DNA of 64,000 nt from Brucellaceae bacterium (lineage in GTDB: Bacteria > Pseudomonadota > Alphaproteobacteria > Rhizobiales > Rhizobiaceae), in contig JACKJW010000002.1 of the NCBI GenBank assembly GCA_020637755.1, positions 1 to 64,000 on the forward strand, given 5' to 3'. Within the stretch, counting starts at the first letter, position 1. Each line of letters opens with the position of its first letter. The notes below the pieces were generated by a model. It ran no database searches, had not been told where the DNA came from, and saw only the letters and a program-made list of their open reading frames with translations. Below are positions 44,736 to 53,251 of this stretch, piece by piece. Made by a program: the position numbers and the translations under genes.

Positions 44736-45842
44736 ATGACGGATTCCCCGGCGAAAATCGAGAGCCTGGCCCGCGACGCCGATGTGGTGATCATCGGCGC
44801 GGGCGTCGTCGGCCTGTGGTGCGCGCTGCGCGCAAGCGAGGCCGGAATGAAGGCCTTGGTGATCGAGCCCGGCAAGGCGGGAGAGGGCGCCTCCCACGGT
44901 CACCTCGGCGCACTGATGCCGCACCAGCCCGTCAACTGGTCGCCGAAGAAGCAGGAACAACTCGATGGCCTGCTGGAACTGGAGCAGGAAGTGGCGCGGC
45001 TGGAGACCCTGACCGGACTGTCAGCCGGTTACCGGCGCACAGGGCGCATCGTGCCGCTGACCGATGCCGCGCAGCGCGAGCGCAATGAGGCCTGGGCCGT
45101 GGATGCACGCCAGGTCTGGCCGGCGCACGCGCCGGGCGGCCAGCACCTTGCCTGGAGGGTGATGGACACCAATCCCGCACCGGGCTGGATCTGCAGTGAG
45201 GCCGCGCCTTTCGGGTTCGCGGTGGAAACCCTGTCTGCCCGTCTGGCTCCGCGCCGCATGATGACGCTCCTTCGCGCGGCTTTGCAGGATGTGCCCGTCA
45301 TGGAGAACTGCCCGGCCGGGCGAGTGAGCCCGGACGGCACCATCCATCTGACGGACGGAACGTCTTTGCGGCCGCGCCGCGTCATTCTCGCCGCCGGCTG
45401 GCGCAGTTTCGCGCTGATGCCTGGCCTGGCCGCAATGCCCAGGGGCTCCGGTGTGAAAGGCCAGTCGGCGCTGCTCCGCCCCCGCGCGCCCGTCGATCCG
45501 CGCCTGCCGGTGCTCTATGCCGATGGCGTCTATGCCATCGCCCATGAGGACGGGCTGGTCGCTGTCGGTTCCACGTCTGAAAAGCAATGGGTCGACGACG
45601 CGATGACCGATCACCGGCTGGATGAACTGGTTGCAAAGGCAAAGACGCTGTGCCCCGCCCTGCGCGGAGCGGAAATCATCGACCGCTGGGCAGGCATCCG
45701 CCCCAAGGGGCCGACTGCCGCGCCGGTTGTCGGGCCGTTGGCAGGCGCGCCGTCCGTCATCCTCGCGACCGGCGGCTTCAAGATCACCTTTGCGCTCGCC
45801 CACCGCATGGCGCGCGCCGCCGTCACCGCCGCATTGACGTGA
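44736..45842 (+). CDS. FAD-dependent oxidoreductase (DAO family)
   Basis: 368 aa. Dinucleotide-binding DVVIIGAGVVGLWCALRASE and the C-terminal DAO motif WAGIRPKGPTAAPVVGPLAG are clear. Divergent from mnmD, whose reaction follows an FAD-dependent oxidation in bifunctional MnmC; this protein may do that step as a split MnmC1, but related Rhizobiales DAO enzymes act on amino acids too. ATG 44736 opens the Rossmann domain; no clear ribosome site is seen. Confidence 0.8.
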   Translation: MTDSPAKIESLARDADVVIIGAGVVGLWCALRASEAGMKALVIEPGKAGEGASHGHLGALMPHQPVNWSPKKQEQLDGLLELEQEVARLETLTGLSAGYRRTGRIVPLTDAAQRERNEAWAVDARQVWPAHAPGGQHLAWRVMDTNPAPGWICSEAAPFGFAVETLSARLAPRRMMTLLRAALQDVPVMENCPAGRVSPDGTIHLTDGTSLRPRRVILAAGWRSFALMPGLAAMPRGSGVKGQSALLRPRAPVDPRLPVLYADGVYAIAHEDGLVAVGSTSEKQWVDDAMTDHRLDELVAKAKTLCPALRGAEIIDRWAGIRPKGPTAAPVVGPLAGAPSVILATGGFKITFALAHRMARAAVTAALT

Positions 45843-45845
45843 GGC

Positions 45846-46301
45846 CTACCAGCTTCCCGTGTTCGCCATGCTCTTCCACGGCTCGGCCGGTGCGAGCGCC
45901 GGGCCATCCTGCAACAATTCGATGGAAATGCCGTCCGGCGATTTGACGAAGGCCATGTAGCCGTCACGCGGCGGGCGGTTGATGGTGATGCCGGCATCCA
46001 TCAGCCGCTGGCAGGTCTCGTAGATATTGTCCACCGAATAGGCGAGGTGGCCGAAATTGCGTCCGCCCGAGTAGCTTTCCGTGCTGCCGTCCTCGCCGGG
46101 CCAATTGTAGGTCAGTTCCACCTCCGGCGCGCGCGTCGCCCGCGCGGTGTCGGCATCCCTGGGTGCGGCAAGGAAGATCAGCGTGAAGCGGCCGGCCTCG
46201 TTCTCGATACGCCTTGTTTCGACAAGTCCGAAAACGGTGCAGAAAAAATGGAGTGATTCGTCAATGTCGCGAATGCGGATCATGGTGTGGCGGTAGCGCA
46301 T
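45846..46301 (-). CDS. gloA: Lactoylglutathione lyase (glyoxalase I)
   Basis: 151 aa VOC metalloenzyme that isomerises the methylglyoxal-glutathione adduct. MRYRHTMIRIRDIDESLHFF (metal His), ELTYNWPGEDGSTES (Glu), NFGHLAYSVDNIYETCQRL (His) and DGISIELLQ (Glu) form the conserved set. Convergent with the FAD oxidoreductase gene with 3 bp between stops. Confidence 0.93.
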   Translation of the reverse strand: MRYRHTMIRIRDIDESLHFFCTVFGLVETRRIENEAGRFTLIFLAAPRDADTARATRAPEVELTYNWPGEDGSTESYSGGRNFGHLAYSVDNIYETCQRLMDAGITINRPPRDGYMAFVKSPDGISIELLQDGPALAPAEPWKSMANTGSW

Positions 46302-46436
46302 GGTCTGTCCTTTGATCGGGCGTGCGTCGACAATATGGGCCGCCCGTTGGCCTGGGCAAGTCTTTCGGAACGTCGGTCACAGCCTGACGGTTGACGAAGC
46401 AAGCTGTGCGAAAATCCCTTTTTGGGTCAGGGGGCC

Positions 46437-46467
46437 TTGATATGACGCCGAAGCCCAATGCTATGAT
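46437..46467 (+). promoter_or_regulatory. Candidate promoter of the double cold-shock gene
   Basis: TTGATA (46437-46442) and TATGAT (46462-46467), 19 bases apart, placing a transcript start near 46474 and an untranslated leader of about 40 bases before ATG 46514. Spacing is at the long end. Confidence 0.4.
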
Positions 46468-46513
46468 TCATGAAAGAATCAGTTTCGAGTCATTCGTGGA
46501 AAGGGTTGGCCGG

Positions 46514-47113
46514 ATGGGGGACCAGACATCCGACGAGAGCCGTTTTGCAAGCGCCTCCCGGCGCGGCCTGTCATCGGTGGATGAACAGGGCGAGGCAGGC
46601 CTTTCCGAAATCACCGGTGCCATCAAGTGGTTCGATGTGGCCAAGGGTTACGGCTTCATCGTGCCGGATGATGCCGCGCTGGGCGACATCCTCCTGCATG
46701 TGACCTGCCTGCGCCGCGACGGGTTCCAGACCGCGCTGGAGGGCGCCCGCATCGTGGCGCTTGTGCGTCCGGGTGATCGCGGCCTCCAGGCCTTCAAGGT
46801 CCTGTCGATGGACATGTCGACTGCCGTCCACCCGCTCGAATCGCCCGCTGCGCGCACCCACGTGACCGTCACGCCCGAAAGCGGGCTGGAACGCGCGTTG
46901 GTCAAATGGTTCAACCGCACCAAGGGTTTTGGCTTCCTGACGCGCGGTGAGGGCACCGAGGACATTTTCGTCCACATGGAAACCTTGCGCCGTTTCGGTA
47001 TTGCCGAATTGCGCCCCGGCCAGGTGGTGCTGGTGCGCTTCGGCAAGGGCGACAAGGGCCTCATGGCGGCCGAGATTCACCCCGATATCGGCACCTTGCC
47101 GTTCTCGAACTGA
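46514..47113 (+). CDS. Protein with two cold-shock domains
   Basis: 199 aa. Cold-shock domain 1 at about residues 35-105 (GAIKWFDVAKGYGFIVPDD) and domain 2 at about 130-195 (ALVKWFNRTKGFGFLTRGEG, then EDIFVHMETLRR). These are RNP1-type nucleic-acid-binding motifs. Two-domain Csp proteins of this length are typical of Rhizobiales and act as RNA chaperones or regulators. AAGGG sits 8 bases before ATG 46514; in-frame ATGs at 46391 and 46442 lie before or inside the candidate promoter. Confidence 0.88.
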   Translation: MGDQTSDESRFASASRRGLSSVDEQGEAGLSEITGAIKWFDVAKGYGFIVPDDAALGDILLHVTCLRRDGFQTALEGARIVALVRPGDRGLQAFKVLSMDMSTAVHPLESPAARTHVTVTPESGLERALVKWFNRTKGFGFLTRGEGTEDIFVHMETLRRFGIAELRPGQVVLVRFGKGDKGLMAAEIHPDIGTLPFSN

Positions 47114-47123
47114 CGGCGCGGGA

Positions 47124-47657
47124 TTGGATCCGTCATCCCGCTCAAAAAACGTCGGCCGGCCGGGCCTGCTCGCCCGGCTCTTGCTGTGTGTGGCCCTTGG
47201 TCTTGGCGCTTTCACCGCATCCCTGCACGCCCGCGCTGACGAACCACCCTTCGGCGAACCCATGCGGCTGGCCGTCGATCCCGCGCCGCTGATCGCGCGT
47301 ACCGCTGCCGGTGACGTTGCCTTTTCGGTCGAAGTGGCCGATGAGCGCGGCGAGCATTCCGCGGGCCTGATGTTCCGCGAATCCATGCCCGATGATCGCG
47401 GCATGCTCTTCGTCTTCCCGGCCACGCAACTGCGCGCCTTCTGGATGATGAACACCATCATGGCGCTGGACATCATCTTCATCCGCGAGGACGGAACGGT
47501 CGCCAACATCGTCCATGGCAAGCCGTTTTCGCCCGAACCGCTGGAATCAGCGGGCCCGGTCCGCTATGTGCTGGAATTGAAGGACGGGACCGCCGCCGCC
47601 AAGGGCATCGCACCGGGGGTGCATCTCGTCCACCCGCGCATGACCACCGCCAACTGA
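47124..47657 (+). CDS. DUF192 family secreted protein
   Basis: About 177 aa from TTG 47124. Signal-peptide-like LLARLLLCVALGLGAFTASL, then the DUF192 domain: SAGLMFRESMPDDRGMLFVF, FWMMNTIMALDIIFI and VRYVLELKDGTAAAKGI. Function unknown; the fold is known from archaeal and bacterial homologues. The start is uncertain because no ATG precedes the signal peptide. It begins 10 bp after the cold-shock gene. Confidence 0.85.
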   Translation: MDPSSRSKNVGRPGLLARLLLCVALGLGAFTASLHARADEPPFGEPMRLAVDPAPLIARTAAGDVAFSVEVADERGEHSAGLMFRESMPDDRGMLFVFPATQLRAFWMMNTIMALDIIFIREDGTVANIVHGKPFSPEPLESAGPVRYVLELKDGTAAAKGIAPGVHLVHPRMTTAN

Positions 47658-47678
47658 AGGCGCGGACGGAGTTTATCG

Positions 47679-48437
47679 ATGCATTTCTTTCACACCGACG
47701 GTTTCGACATCCATTTCATCGACGAGGGCGAGGGCGATCCGGTCCTGCTGATCCACGGCTTCGCGTCGTCCCATTCGGTCAACTGGGTCACGCCCGGCTG
47801 GGTGAAGACGCTGACCGATGCCGGATACCGCGCCATCGCGCTGGACAATCGCGGCCACGGCAAATCCACCAAGAGCTACGATCCGGACGACTACATTCCC
47901 GATGCGATGGCCGACGATGCGGCTGCCCTGCTCGATCATCTCAACATCGAAAAGGCCCATCTCATGGGCTATTCCATGGGCGCGCGTGTCAGCGCCTTCA
48001 TGGCGCTGCGCCATCCCGAAAAGGTCGCGACCCTTATTCTTGGGGGCCTTGGCTACGGCATGGTGGAAGGTGTGGGCGACTGGGATCCGATCGCCGAGGC
48101 CCTGTCGGCGGAAGACCCCAGGACCATCACGCATGACCGCGGCCTGATGTTCCGCACCTTTGCCGACCAGACGAAAAGCGACCGCAAGGCGCTCGCCGCC
48201 TGCATTTCCCGCTCCCGTGACCTGCTGAGCGAGGAGGACGCAGCGCGCATCACCCAGCCCGTTCTGGTGGCCGTGGGTACCGCGGACGACATTGCCGGCT
48301 CCCCGCACAAGCTCGCCGGGCTGATGCCGCGCGCCGCCGCCTTCGACATTGCCGGGCGCGACCACATGCTGTCCGTTGGCGACCGCACGTTCAAGAAGCG
48401 CGCGCTGGATTTCCTGGCAGAACATCCCCTCCCATGA
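47679..48437 (+). CDS. Alpha/beta hydrolase
   Basis: 252 aa. Oxyanion region VLLIHGFASSHSVNW, nucleophile elbow LMGYSMGARVSAFMAL (Ser), acid near GTADDIAGS, and catalytic His in IAGRDHMLSVGD. Substrate unknown. Its stop overlaps the next hydrolase start by four bases (ATGA). Confidence 0.88.
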   Translation: MHFFHTDGFDIHFIDEGEGDPVLLIHGFASSHSVNWVTPGWVKTLTDAGYRAIALDNRGHGKSTKSYDPDDYIPDAMADDAAALLDHLNIEKAHLMGYSMGARVSAFMALRHPEKVATLILGGLGYGMVEGVGDWDPIAEALSAEDPRTITHDRGLMFRTFADQTKSDRKALAACISRSRDLLSEEDAARITQPVLVAVGTADDIAGSPHKLAGLMPRAAAFDIAGRDHMLSVGDRTFKKRALDFLAEHPLP

Positions 48438-49306
48438 CGCGGCGCAGGATCGAACTGGCAGGCGCGAAGGGCAATCGACTCGTGGCCGACATGCGCGGCG
48501 AGGAGGGGCACCCCGTGATCCTGCTCCACGGCGGCGGCCAGACCCGCCACGCCTGGGAAAAGACCGCCGTGACGCTGGCCGCCAAGGGCATGCGCGCCAT
48601 AGCGGTTGACCTGCGTGGGCACGGCGACAGCGCCTGGGTGGAAACCGGCCATTACCGCTTTTCCGACTATGGCCGCGACGCCCACGCCATCATCGGGCAG
48701 GTGAGCGACATGTGCGGCGAGCGCCCCTCTGGTGTCGGCGCGTCGCTGGGCGGCCTGTCCTTCCTGACCTCGGAGCTGAACATCGCGCCGGAACTGACCT
48801 CGCTTGTGCTGGTCGACATCGTGCCGCGCATGAACCCCGATGGCGTCGCGCGCATCACCGGCTTCATGCAGGCGCGCATGGCTGAGGGCTTTGCCTCGCT
48901 GGAGGAAGCGGCCGACGCCATCGCCGCCTACCTGCCGCACCGCAAGCGCCCGAAATCGCTCGACGGCCTGTCGAAAAACCTGCGCATCGGCGATGACGGC
49001 CGCTACCGCTGGCACTGGGACCCGAATTTCGCAGCCGGGGAATATTCGATCGATACCGGCGCCGAGGCCCACATGGTCGCGCTTGATGCCAATCTCGACC
49101 GGCTGGAATGCCCGGCGCTGCTGGTGCGCGGCATGCAATCGGAACTGGTCGGCGAGGAGATTGCCCGCTACACCGTCGCGCGCATCCCGCGCGGCGAATA
49201 TGCCGATGTGGGCGGTGCAGGCCACATGGTCGCCGGTGACCGCAACGATGTCTTCTGCGACGCGATTCTGGCGTTCCTCACCCGTGTCGAGGGCACCGGG
49301 CTTTAG
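48434..49306 (+). CDS. Alpha/beta hydrolase
   Basis: 290 aa. VILLHGGGQTRHAWEKTAVT, nucleophile GVGASLGGLSFL (Ser), and His in VGGAGHMVAGDRND. Only distantly similar to the upstream hydrolase, so not a recent duplicate. The ATGA overlap suggests both are made together. It may act on esters or peroxidised substrates; no specific substrate evident. Confidence 0.88.
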   Translation: MTRRRIELAGAKGNRLVADMRGEEGHPVILLHGGGQTRHAWEKTAVTLAAKGMRAIAVDLRGHGDSAWVETGHYRFSDYGRDAHAIIGQVSDMCGERPSGVGASLGGLSFLTSELNIAPELTSLVLVDIVPRMNPDGVARITGFMQARMAEGFASLEEAADAIAAYLPHRKRPKSLDGLSKNLRIGDDGRYRWHWDPNFAAGEYSIDTGAEAHMVALDANLDRLECPALLVRGMQSELVGEEIARYTVARIPRGEYADVGGAGHMVAGDRNDVFCDAILAFLTRVEGTGL

Positions 49307-49327
49307 GGATCGCAATGCGGCCGGGAT

Positions 49328-50119
49328 TCAGCGCCCCTGGAAGACGGCTTTTCGCCGCTCCTTGAAGGCTGCGCGCCCCTCGGCGTAATCCGCACTGTCG
49401 AAGGTCAGGTTTCCCGCATCGCGCGCCTGCGCCGCCAACACCTCGCCATGCGCTGCGACCGCGCGGATGGCCAGTTTCGAGGCGCGCACGGAAAGCGGCG
49501 CATTTTCGGCCACGGCCCTGGCCATGTCAGCCGCGCGCACATTGAGCGCCTCGCCATCCGCTACGATTTCCAGCAGGAACCCGGCCTTCAGTGCGGCCTC
49601 GGCACCGATCTGCCCGGCGGTGAAGGTGAGGTAACGCGCCATCTGCGACCCGGTGGCCATCACGATGTCACCCATGGCATCCTGCGGATAGGCGAGCCCC
49701 AGCCTGCCGGCCGGCACCGCAAAACGCGCGTCCGGCGTGGCGATACGCAGGTCGCAAGCCGCAGCCAGCCCGAAGCCGCCGCCGAAACAGATGCCCGATA
49801 TGGCCGCGATGACCGGGAAGGGCGCTTCCCGCAGCGCACGGAAGGCGCGCGAATTGGTGGCCTCGTAGGCCCGCGCCGTGGCAGCGTCCCGGCGCACCGT
49901 GTCGAACTCGCCGATGTCTGCGCCCGCGGAAAAATCGGCGCCCTTGCCGGACAGCACCAGCACGCGGGTTTGGCCGTCGCGCCCAAGCGCCTCGATGATG
50001 CGCGCGATCTCCACCCACATGGCCTGCGTCACGGCGTTTTTCTTCTCCGGCCGGTCCAGCACGAGCCGTGCCACGGGACCGTCTGCAAAAAATGTCAGGC
50101 CTTCCACGGCGCTTTTCAT
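49328..50119 (-). CDS. Enoyl-CoA hydratase/isomerase family protein
   Basis: 263 aa crotonase-fold protein. The CoA-binding and oxyanion segments are LVLDRPEKKNAVTQAMW, LSGKGADFSAGADIGEF and ISGICFGGGFGLAAACDLRI. The usual second catalytic glutamate region reads GRLGLAYPQDAMGD, without the canonical Glu pair, so the reaction may be isomerase- or hydrolase-like. Convergent with the hydrolase pair, divergent from cysE. Confidence 0.85.
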   Translation of the reverse strand: MKSAVEGLTFFADGPVARLVLDRPEKKNAVTQAMWVEIARIIEALGRDGQTRVLVLSGKGADFSAGADIGEFDTVRRDAATARAYEATNSRAFRALREAPFPVIAAISGICFGGGFGLAAACDLRIATPDARFAVPAGRLGLAYPQDAMGDIVMATGSQMARYLTFTAGQIGAEAALKAGFLLEIVADGEALNVRAADMARAVAENAPLSVRASKLAIRAVAAHGEVLAAQARDAGNLTFDSADYAEGRAAFKERRKAVFQGR

Positions 50120-50173
50120 GAAATGTCCATCAGCTTCAGTTTTGTTTCACCGGCTTGTGAAAAGAATGCGATT

Positions 50174-50201
50174 TGAATGCAAGCCGTACTCACCTACATT
50201 A
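50174..50201 (+). promoter_or_regulatory. Candidate cysE promoter
   Basis: TTGAAT (50174-50179), 16-base spacer, TACATT (50196-50201), 27 bases before the cysE start. Confidence 0.45.
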
Positions 50202-50228
50202 GGCGGCAAGACAATCGAGGGATATGCC

Positions 50229-51053
50229 ATGGCTGTGCAGAAAACAAACAGTGCAGACAAGGTGCGTCCGGTTGACCCGATCTGGTCGGCCGTGCGCGAG
50301 GAAGCCCATGCCGCCGTCGCCAACGACCCGCTGCTGGCCGCCTTCATCTATGCCACCGTGCTGAACCACGAGACGCTGGAAGATGCCGTGATCCACCGGG
50401 TGGCCGAGCGTCTCGATCACGATGATCTGGGCGCTGACCTGATCCGCCAGACCTTCGCCGTGATGCTGCGCGAGAACCCGGCTTTCTCCGAAAGCTTGCG
50501 TGTCGACATGCAGGCCTTTTACGAGCGCGACCCGGCCTGCAGCCGCTACATCCAGCCGCTGCTCTATTTCAAGGGCTTCCACGCCATCCAGACACACCGG
50601 CTGGCACACTGGCTCTGGAACAATGGCCGCAAGGATTTCGCACTCTATCTGCAGAGCCGCTCGTCATCGGTTTTCCAGACGGACATCAACCCGGCGACGC
50701 GAATCGGCAAGGGCATCTTCCTCGATCACGCCACCGGCTTGGTTGTGGGCGAGACGGCTGTCATCGAGGATGACGTGTCGATCCTTCAGGGCGTGACACT
50801 TGGCGGCACGGGCAAGGAATCGGGTGATCGCCATCCGAAGATTCGCCATGGCGTGCTCATCGGAGCCGGGGCCAAGGTGCTGGGCAACATCGAGATCGGC
50901 CATTGCTCCAAGATCGCGTCGGGCTCCGTCGTGCTGGATGCCGTGCCGCCAAACAAGACGGTAGCGGGTGTTCCCGCGCGCATCGTCGGCGAAAGCGGCT
51001 GCTCGGAACCCGCGCGCGTCATGGATCAGCGCTTCCCCGGCGACGCGATCTGA
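50229..51053 (+). CDS. cysE: Serine O-acetyltransferase
   Basis: Makes O-acetylserine, the carbon acceptor for sulfide in cysteine synthesis. 274 aa: N-terminal helical SATase domain (PIWSAVREEAHAAVANDPLL, about 20-160), then the left-handed beta-helix with hexapeptide repeats (DINPATRIGKGIFLDHATG, ILQGVTLGGTGKESGDRHPK). ATG 50229 follows GAGGG; the frame is open much further upstream without ribosome signals. C-terminal tail is usual for feedback control by cysteine. Confidence 0.95.
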   Translation: MAVQKTNSADKVRPVDPIWSAVREEAHAAVANDPLLAAFIYATVLNHETLEDAVIHRVAERLDHDDLGADLIRQTFAVMLRENPAFSESLRVDMQAFYERDPACSRYIQPLLYFKGFHAIQTHRLAHWLWNNGRKDFALYLQSRSSSVFQTDINPATRIGKGIFLDHATGLVVGETAVIEDDVSILQGVTLGGTGKESGDRHPKIRHGVLIGAGAKVLGNIEIGHCSKIASGSVVLDAVPPNKTVAGVPARIVGESGCSEPARVMDQRFPGDAI

Positions 51054-51188
51054 ACACCTCACAGGCCGCGAGCGCGCTGCCGGAAGGGTCTGTCAAGGCC
51101 TTTACAGCGCATGCGGGCCCGTGCCAGAAGCGCCTCAGCCAATGAGAGCGGCGGACAGGGTCCGCGCCGATCAAACGGAGGTGATGCC

Positions 51189-51398
51189 TTGAAAGCCGAT
51201 GAACTGAGAAAGCTGGACGCCTTCTTCAAGAAGACCTTCATGAACCAGGCCCTGCAGATCAAGGCCCGGCCGCGCAAGGATGACAGCTGCGAGCTCTACA
51301 TCGGCGAGGAATTCCTCGGCATCGTCGACCGGGTGGAGGAAGAGGGCGAAGTCTCCTACAACCTCGCCATGGCAATTCTCGACATCGACCTGGAATGA
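51189..51398 (+). CDS. DUF3126 family protein
   Basis: 69 aa, function unknown, restricted mostly to Alphaproteobacteria. Starts at TTG 51189: the strong ribosome site GGAGGTGA (51178-51185) is placed exactly for it, and the family begins MKADE-RKLDAFFKK. Conserved DDSCELYIGEEFLGIVDRVE and SYNLAMAILDIDL. Typically found downstream of cysE, as here. Confidence 0.9.
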   Translation: MKADELRKLDAFFKKTFMNQALQIKARPRKDDSCELYIGEEFLGIVDRVEEEGEVSYNLAMAILDIDLE

Positions 51399-51414
51399 CG
51401 GGGAAAGCGTGCGG

Positions 51415-52146
51415 TCATTCGGCCGTACGCAGGAAACCGGTTGCCGCGGCGAGAACCGCGGCATCCAGGCGCTGCCATTGGCCCAGGAGCTCCTTGGGGA
51501 AGCGGTAGGTCAGCGAAAGATTGTCGCCCACATGGATGTCACGCTCGCATGGCGCCAGTGAGCGTGCACCTTCGGCGCCCGCCAGGCAGCGCGCCGCATA
51601 GGGCGTGTCGGCGGCCCGCGGCGCGGTCACCAGCAATTCATCCAGATAGCCCGAGCGTTCGGTAAAGCCGAACATGGTCGTGCCGGCGGGCCCCGCAATC
51701 CCGGGCTTCGCGATCACCGCCTGATAGATTGGTGCGACCCGGCCGGACATGTCACGCGACATGATCGAGGGCTCGAAGGTCATGAAGATCAGGTTCCGGC
51801 TGCCGCCCTCATGGTTGAAGTCAGCGGCGCGATCGCGCGAATAGCCCCTCATCTCCGGCCACGACATGTAGAGTTCGAGCTTGTTGAACTCGCCGCCCTG
51901 CCGTTGTTCTTCCAGCCGCATCATGTTGGCCGGGATGGCGAGCACATTGTTGCCCACCACGAATTCCTGCAGCGTGGCGTCATCGGTATGGCCGCCCATG
52001 GCGATCAGGCGCCCATAGAGCTTTCCGGCAACGAGGATGGCCCCCGACATGAGGGCCAGGACTGCCAGGACAGCGAAGATGCGCATCACGAAGCGCGCAT
52101 CGAACGGTTTGACGACAAATTCGTTTTCGGTGGCGGCCTGGTTCAT
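51415..52146 (-). CDS. Conserved membrane-anchored protein, unknown function
   Basis: 243 aa. One N-terminal membrane helix (IFAVLAVLALMSGAILVAG, about residues 23-42), the remainder extracytoplasmic with two cysteines (ARCLAGAEGARSLAPCERDI) that may form a disulfide. No domain recognised. ATG 52146 has AGCAGG upstream; the longer open frame is not supported. Divergent from the small membrane protein at 52259. Confidence 0.7.
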   Translation of the reverse strand: MNQAATENEFVVKPFDARFVMRIFAVLAVLALMSGAILVAGKLYGRLIAMGGHTDDATLQEFVVGNNVLAIPANMMRLEEQRQGGEFNKLELYMSWPEMRGYSRDRAADFNHEGGSRNLIFMTFEPSIMSRDMSGRVAPIYQAVIAKPGIAGPAGTTMFGFTERSGYLDELLVTAPRAADTPYAARCLAGAEGARSLAPCERDIHVGDNLSLTYRFPKELLGQWQRLDAAVLAAATGFLRTAE

Positions 52147-52258
52147 CGATGACCTGCTGGCTGGCCTGTCCCGATGCGGGACAATGGCGCTGGCACAGGG
52201 CTTGCACCCTTGAAGTGAGGCCTGATCATGGGCCAATCATGGTAAACGGGACGTAAAG

Positions 52259-52576
52259 ATGAACACGGTGCAGCTCTTCCTCCTTGCCTATCTGACAGGC
52301 CTGACAGTGGCAGGCCTGTTCTCTGCAGTGGCCGAGGCTCTGACCCGCCAGCCCGTCGGCTTCCGCGAGCCCTTCGTCTCGCAGGACAGCATTTTGGCCT
52401 CGCTGGCGGTCACCGGGCTCGGCGGCCCCGCCATGCTGCTCAATGACACACTGGCTGCATGGCACGCCGGTGCCTTCTCCTCCGCAGGCCTTGCCGGCGT
52501 TGTCGCGCTCGTCAACGCCTGGGCGCTGGCTCTCGGTATTGTCACCATGGAAGCGGTTTCGGCTTTGGTTTTCTGA
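52259..52576 (+). CDS. Small membrane protein (DUF6949-like)
   Basis: 105 aa, three hydrophobic segments (about 3-25, 48-65, 75-100). The run FREPFVSQDSILASLAVTGL is distinctive and I associate it with DUF6949 from memory. Function unknown. It precedes the gamma-carbonic anhydrase gene by 42 bp in the same direction. Confidence 0.65.
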   Translation: MNTVQLFLLAYLTGLTVAGLFSAVAEALTRQPVGFREPFVSQDSILASLAVTGLGGPAMLLNDTLAAWHAGAFSSAGLAGVVALVNAWALALGIVTMEAVSALVF

Positions 52577-52618
52577 GCGCCCTGTCTAAGAAAGGTCAGG
52601 CGAGACGAGGAGACTACC

Positions 52619-53146
52619 ATGCCCATTTACGAACTGGACGGCACCCGGCCGGAGTTTGCCGACGAGGAGAGCGCCTGGATCGCACCCGATGCCCATGTGA
52701 TCGGCAAGGTCCTCATCGGCCGCGATGTCGGCATCTGGTTTGGCACGGTGCTGCGCGGTGACAATGAAGCCATTGCCATCGGCGACGGTACGAATGTGCA
52801 GGAGCACACCATGATGCACACGGACATGGGATTCCCGCTGACCATCGGAAAGGGCTGCACGATCGGCCACCGGGCGCTGCTGCACGGCTGCACCATCGGG
52901 GACAACAGCCTGATCGGCATGGGCGCCATCGTGCTGAACGGCGCGCGCATCGGCAACAATTGCCTGGTCGGCGCGGGCGCTCTGGTCACCGAGGGCAAGG
53001 AATTCCCCGACAATTCGCTGATAGTCGGGTCACCGGCCCGTGCCGTGCGTACGCTCGATGACAAGGCCGTAGAAATGCTGAAATGGTCTGCCGCCCACTA
53101 CGTGGAGAACCAGAAACGCTTCGCAAAAAGCCTCAAGCCGCTCTGA
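52619..53146 (+). CDS. Gamma-class carbonic anhydrase family protein
   Basis: 175 aa left-handed beta-helix protein. Hexapeptide repeats (IAPDAHVIGKVLIGRDVGIW, GAIVLNGARIGNNCLVGAGA) and the metal-site histidines in EHTMMHTDMGF and IGHRALLHGCTIG. These proteins bind zinc or iron; many homologues show little carbonic anhydrase activity. GGAG is before the ATG. Confidence 0.9.
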   Translation: MPIYELDGTRPEFADEESAWIAPDAHVIGKVLIGRDVGIWFGTVLRGDNEAIAIGDGTNVQEHTMMHTDMGFPLTIGKGCTIGHRALLHGCTIGDNSLIGMGAIVLNGARIGNNCLVGAGALVTEGKEFPDNSLIVGSPARAVRTLDDKAVEMLKWSAAHYVENQKRFAKSLKPL

Positions 53147-53165
53147 CCAAGCGCCAGAAAAGGCG

Positions 53166-53196
53166 GAGCCGGCCCCCGGGGACTGGGGGCCGGCTC
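53166..53196. terminator. Long GC hairpin between convergent genes
   Basis: Perfect 12-bp stem GAGCCGGCCCCC/GGGGGCCGGCTC with a 7-base loop, 20 bases after the carbonic anhydrase stop and 56 bases from the convergent peptidase stop. No T-tract on either side, so it may be a pause or RNA-stability element used in both directions. Confidence 0.6.
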
Positions 53197-53251
53197 CTGA
53201 ACCCGGTCTTTGGGGACGGGGAGTTGGGGACTCGACCGGGTATTCCTGTGC

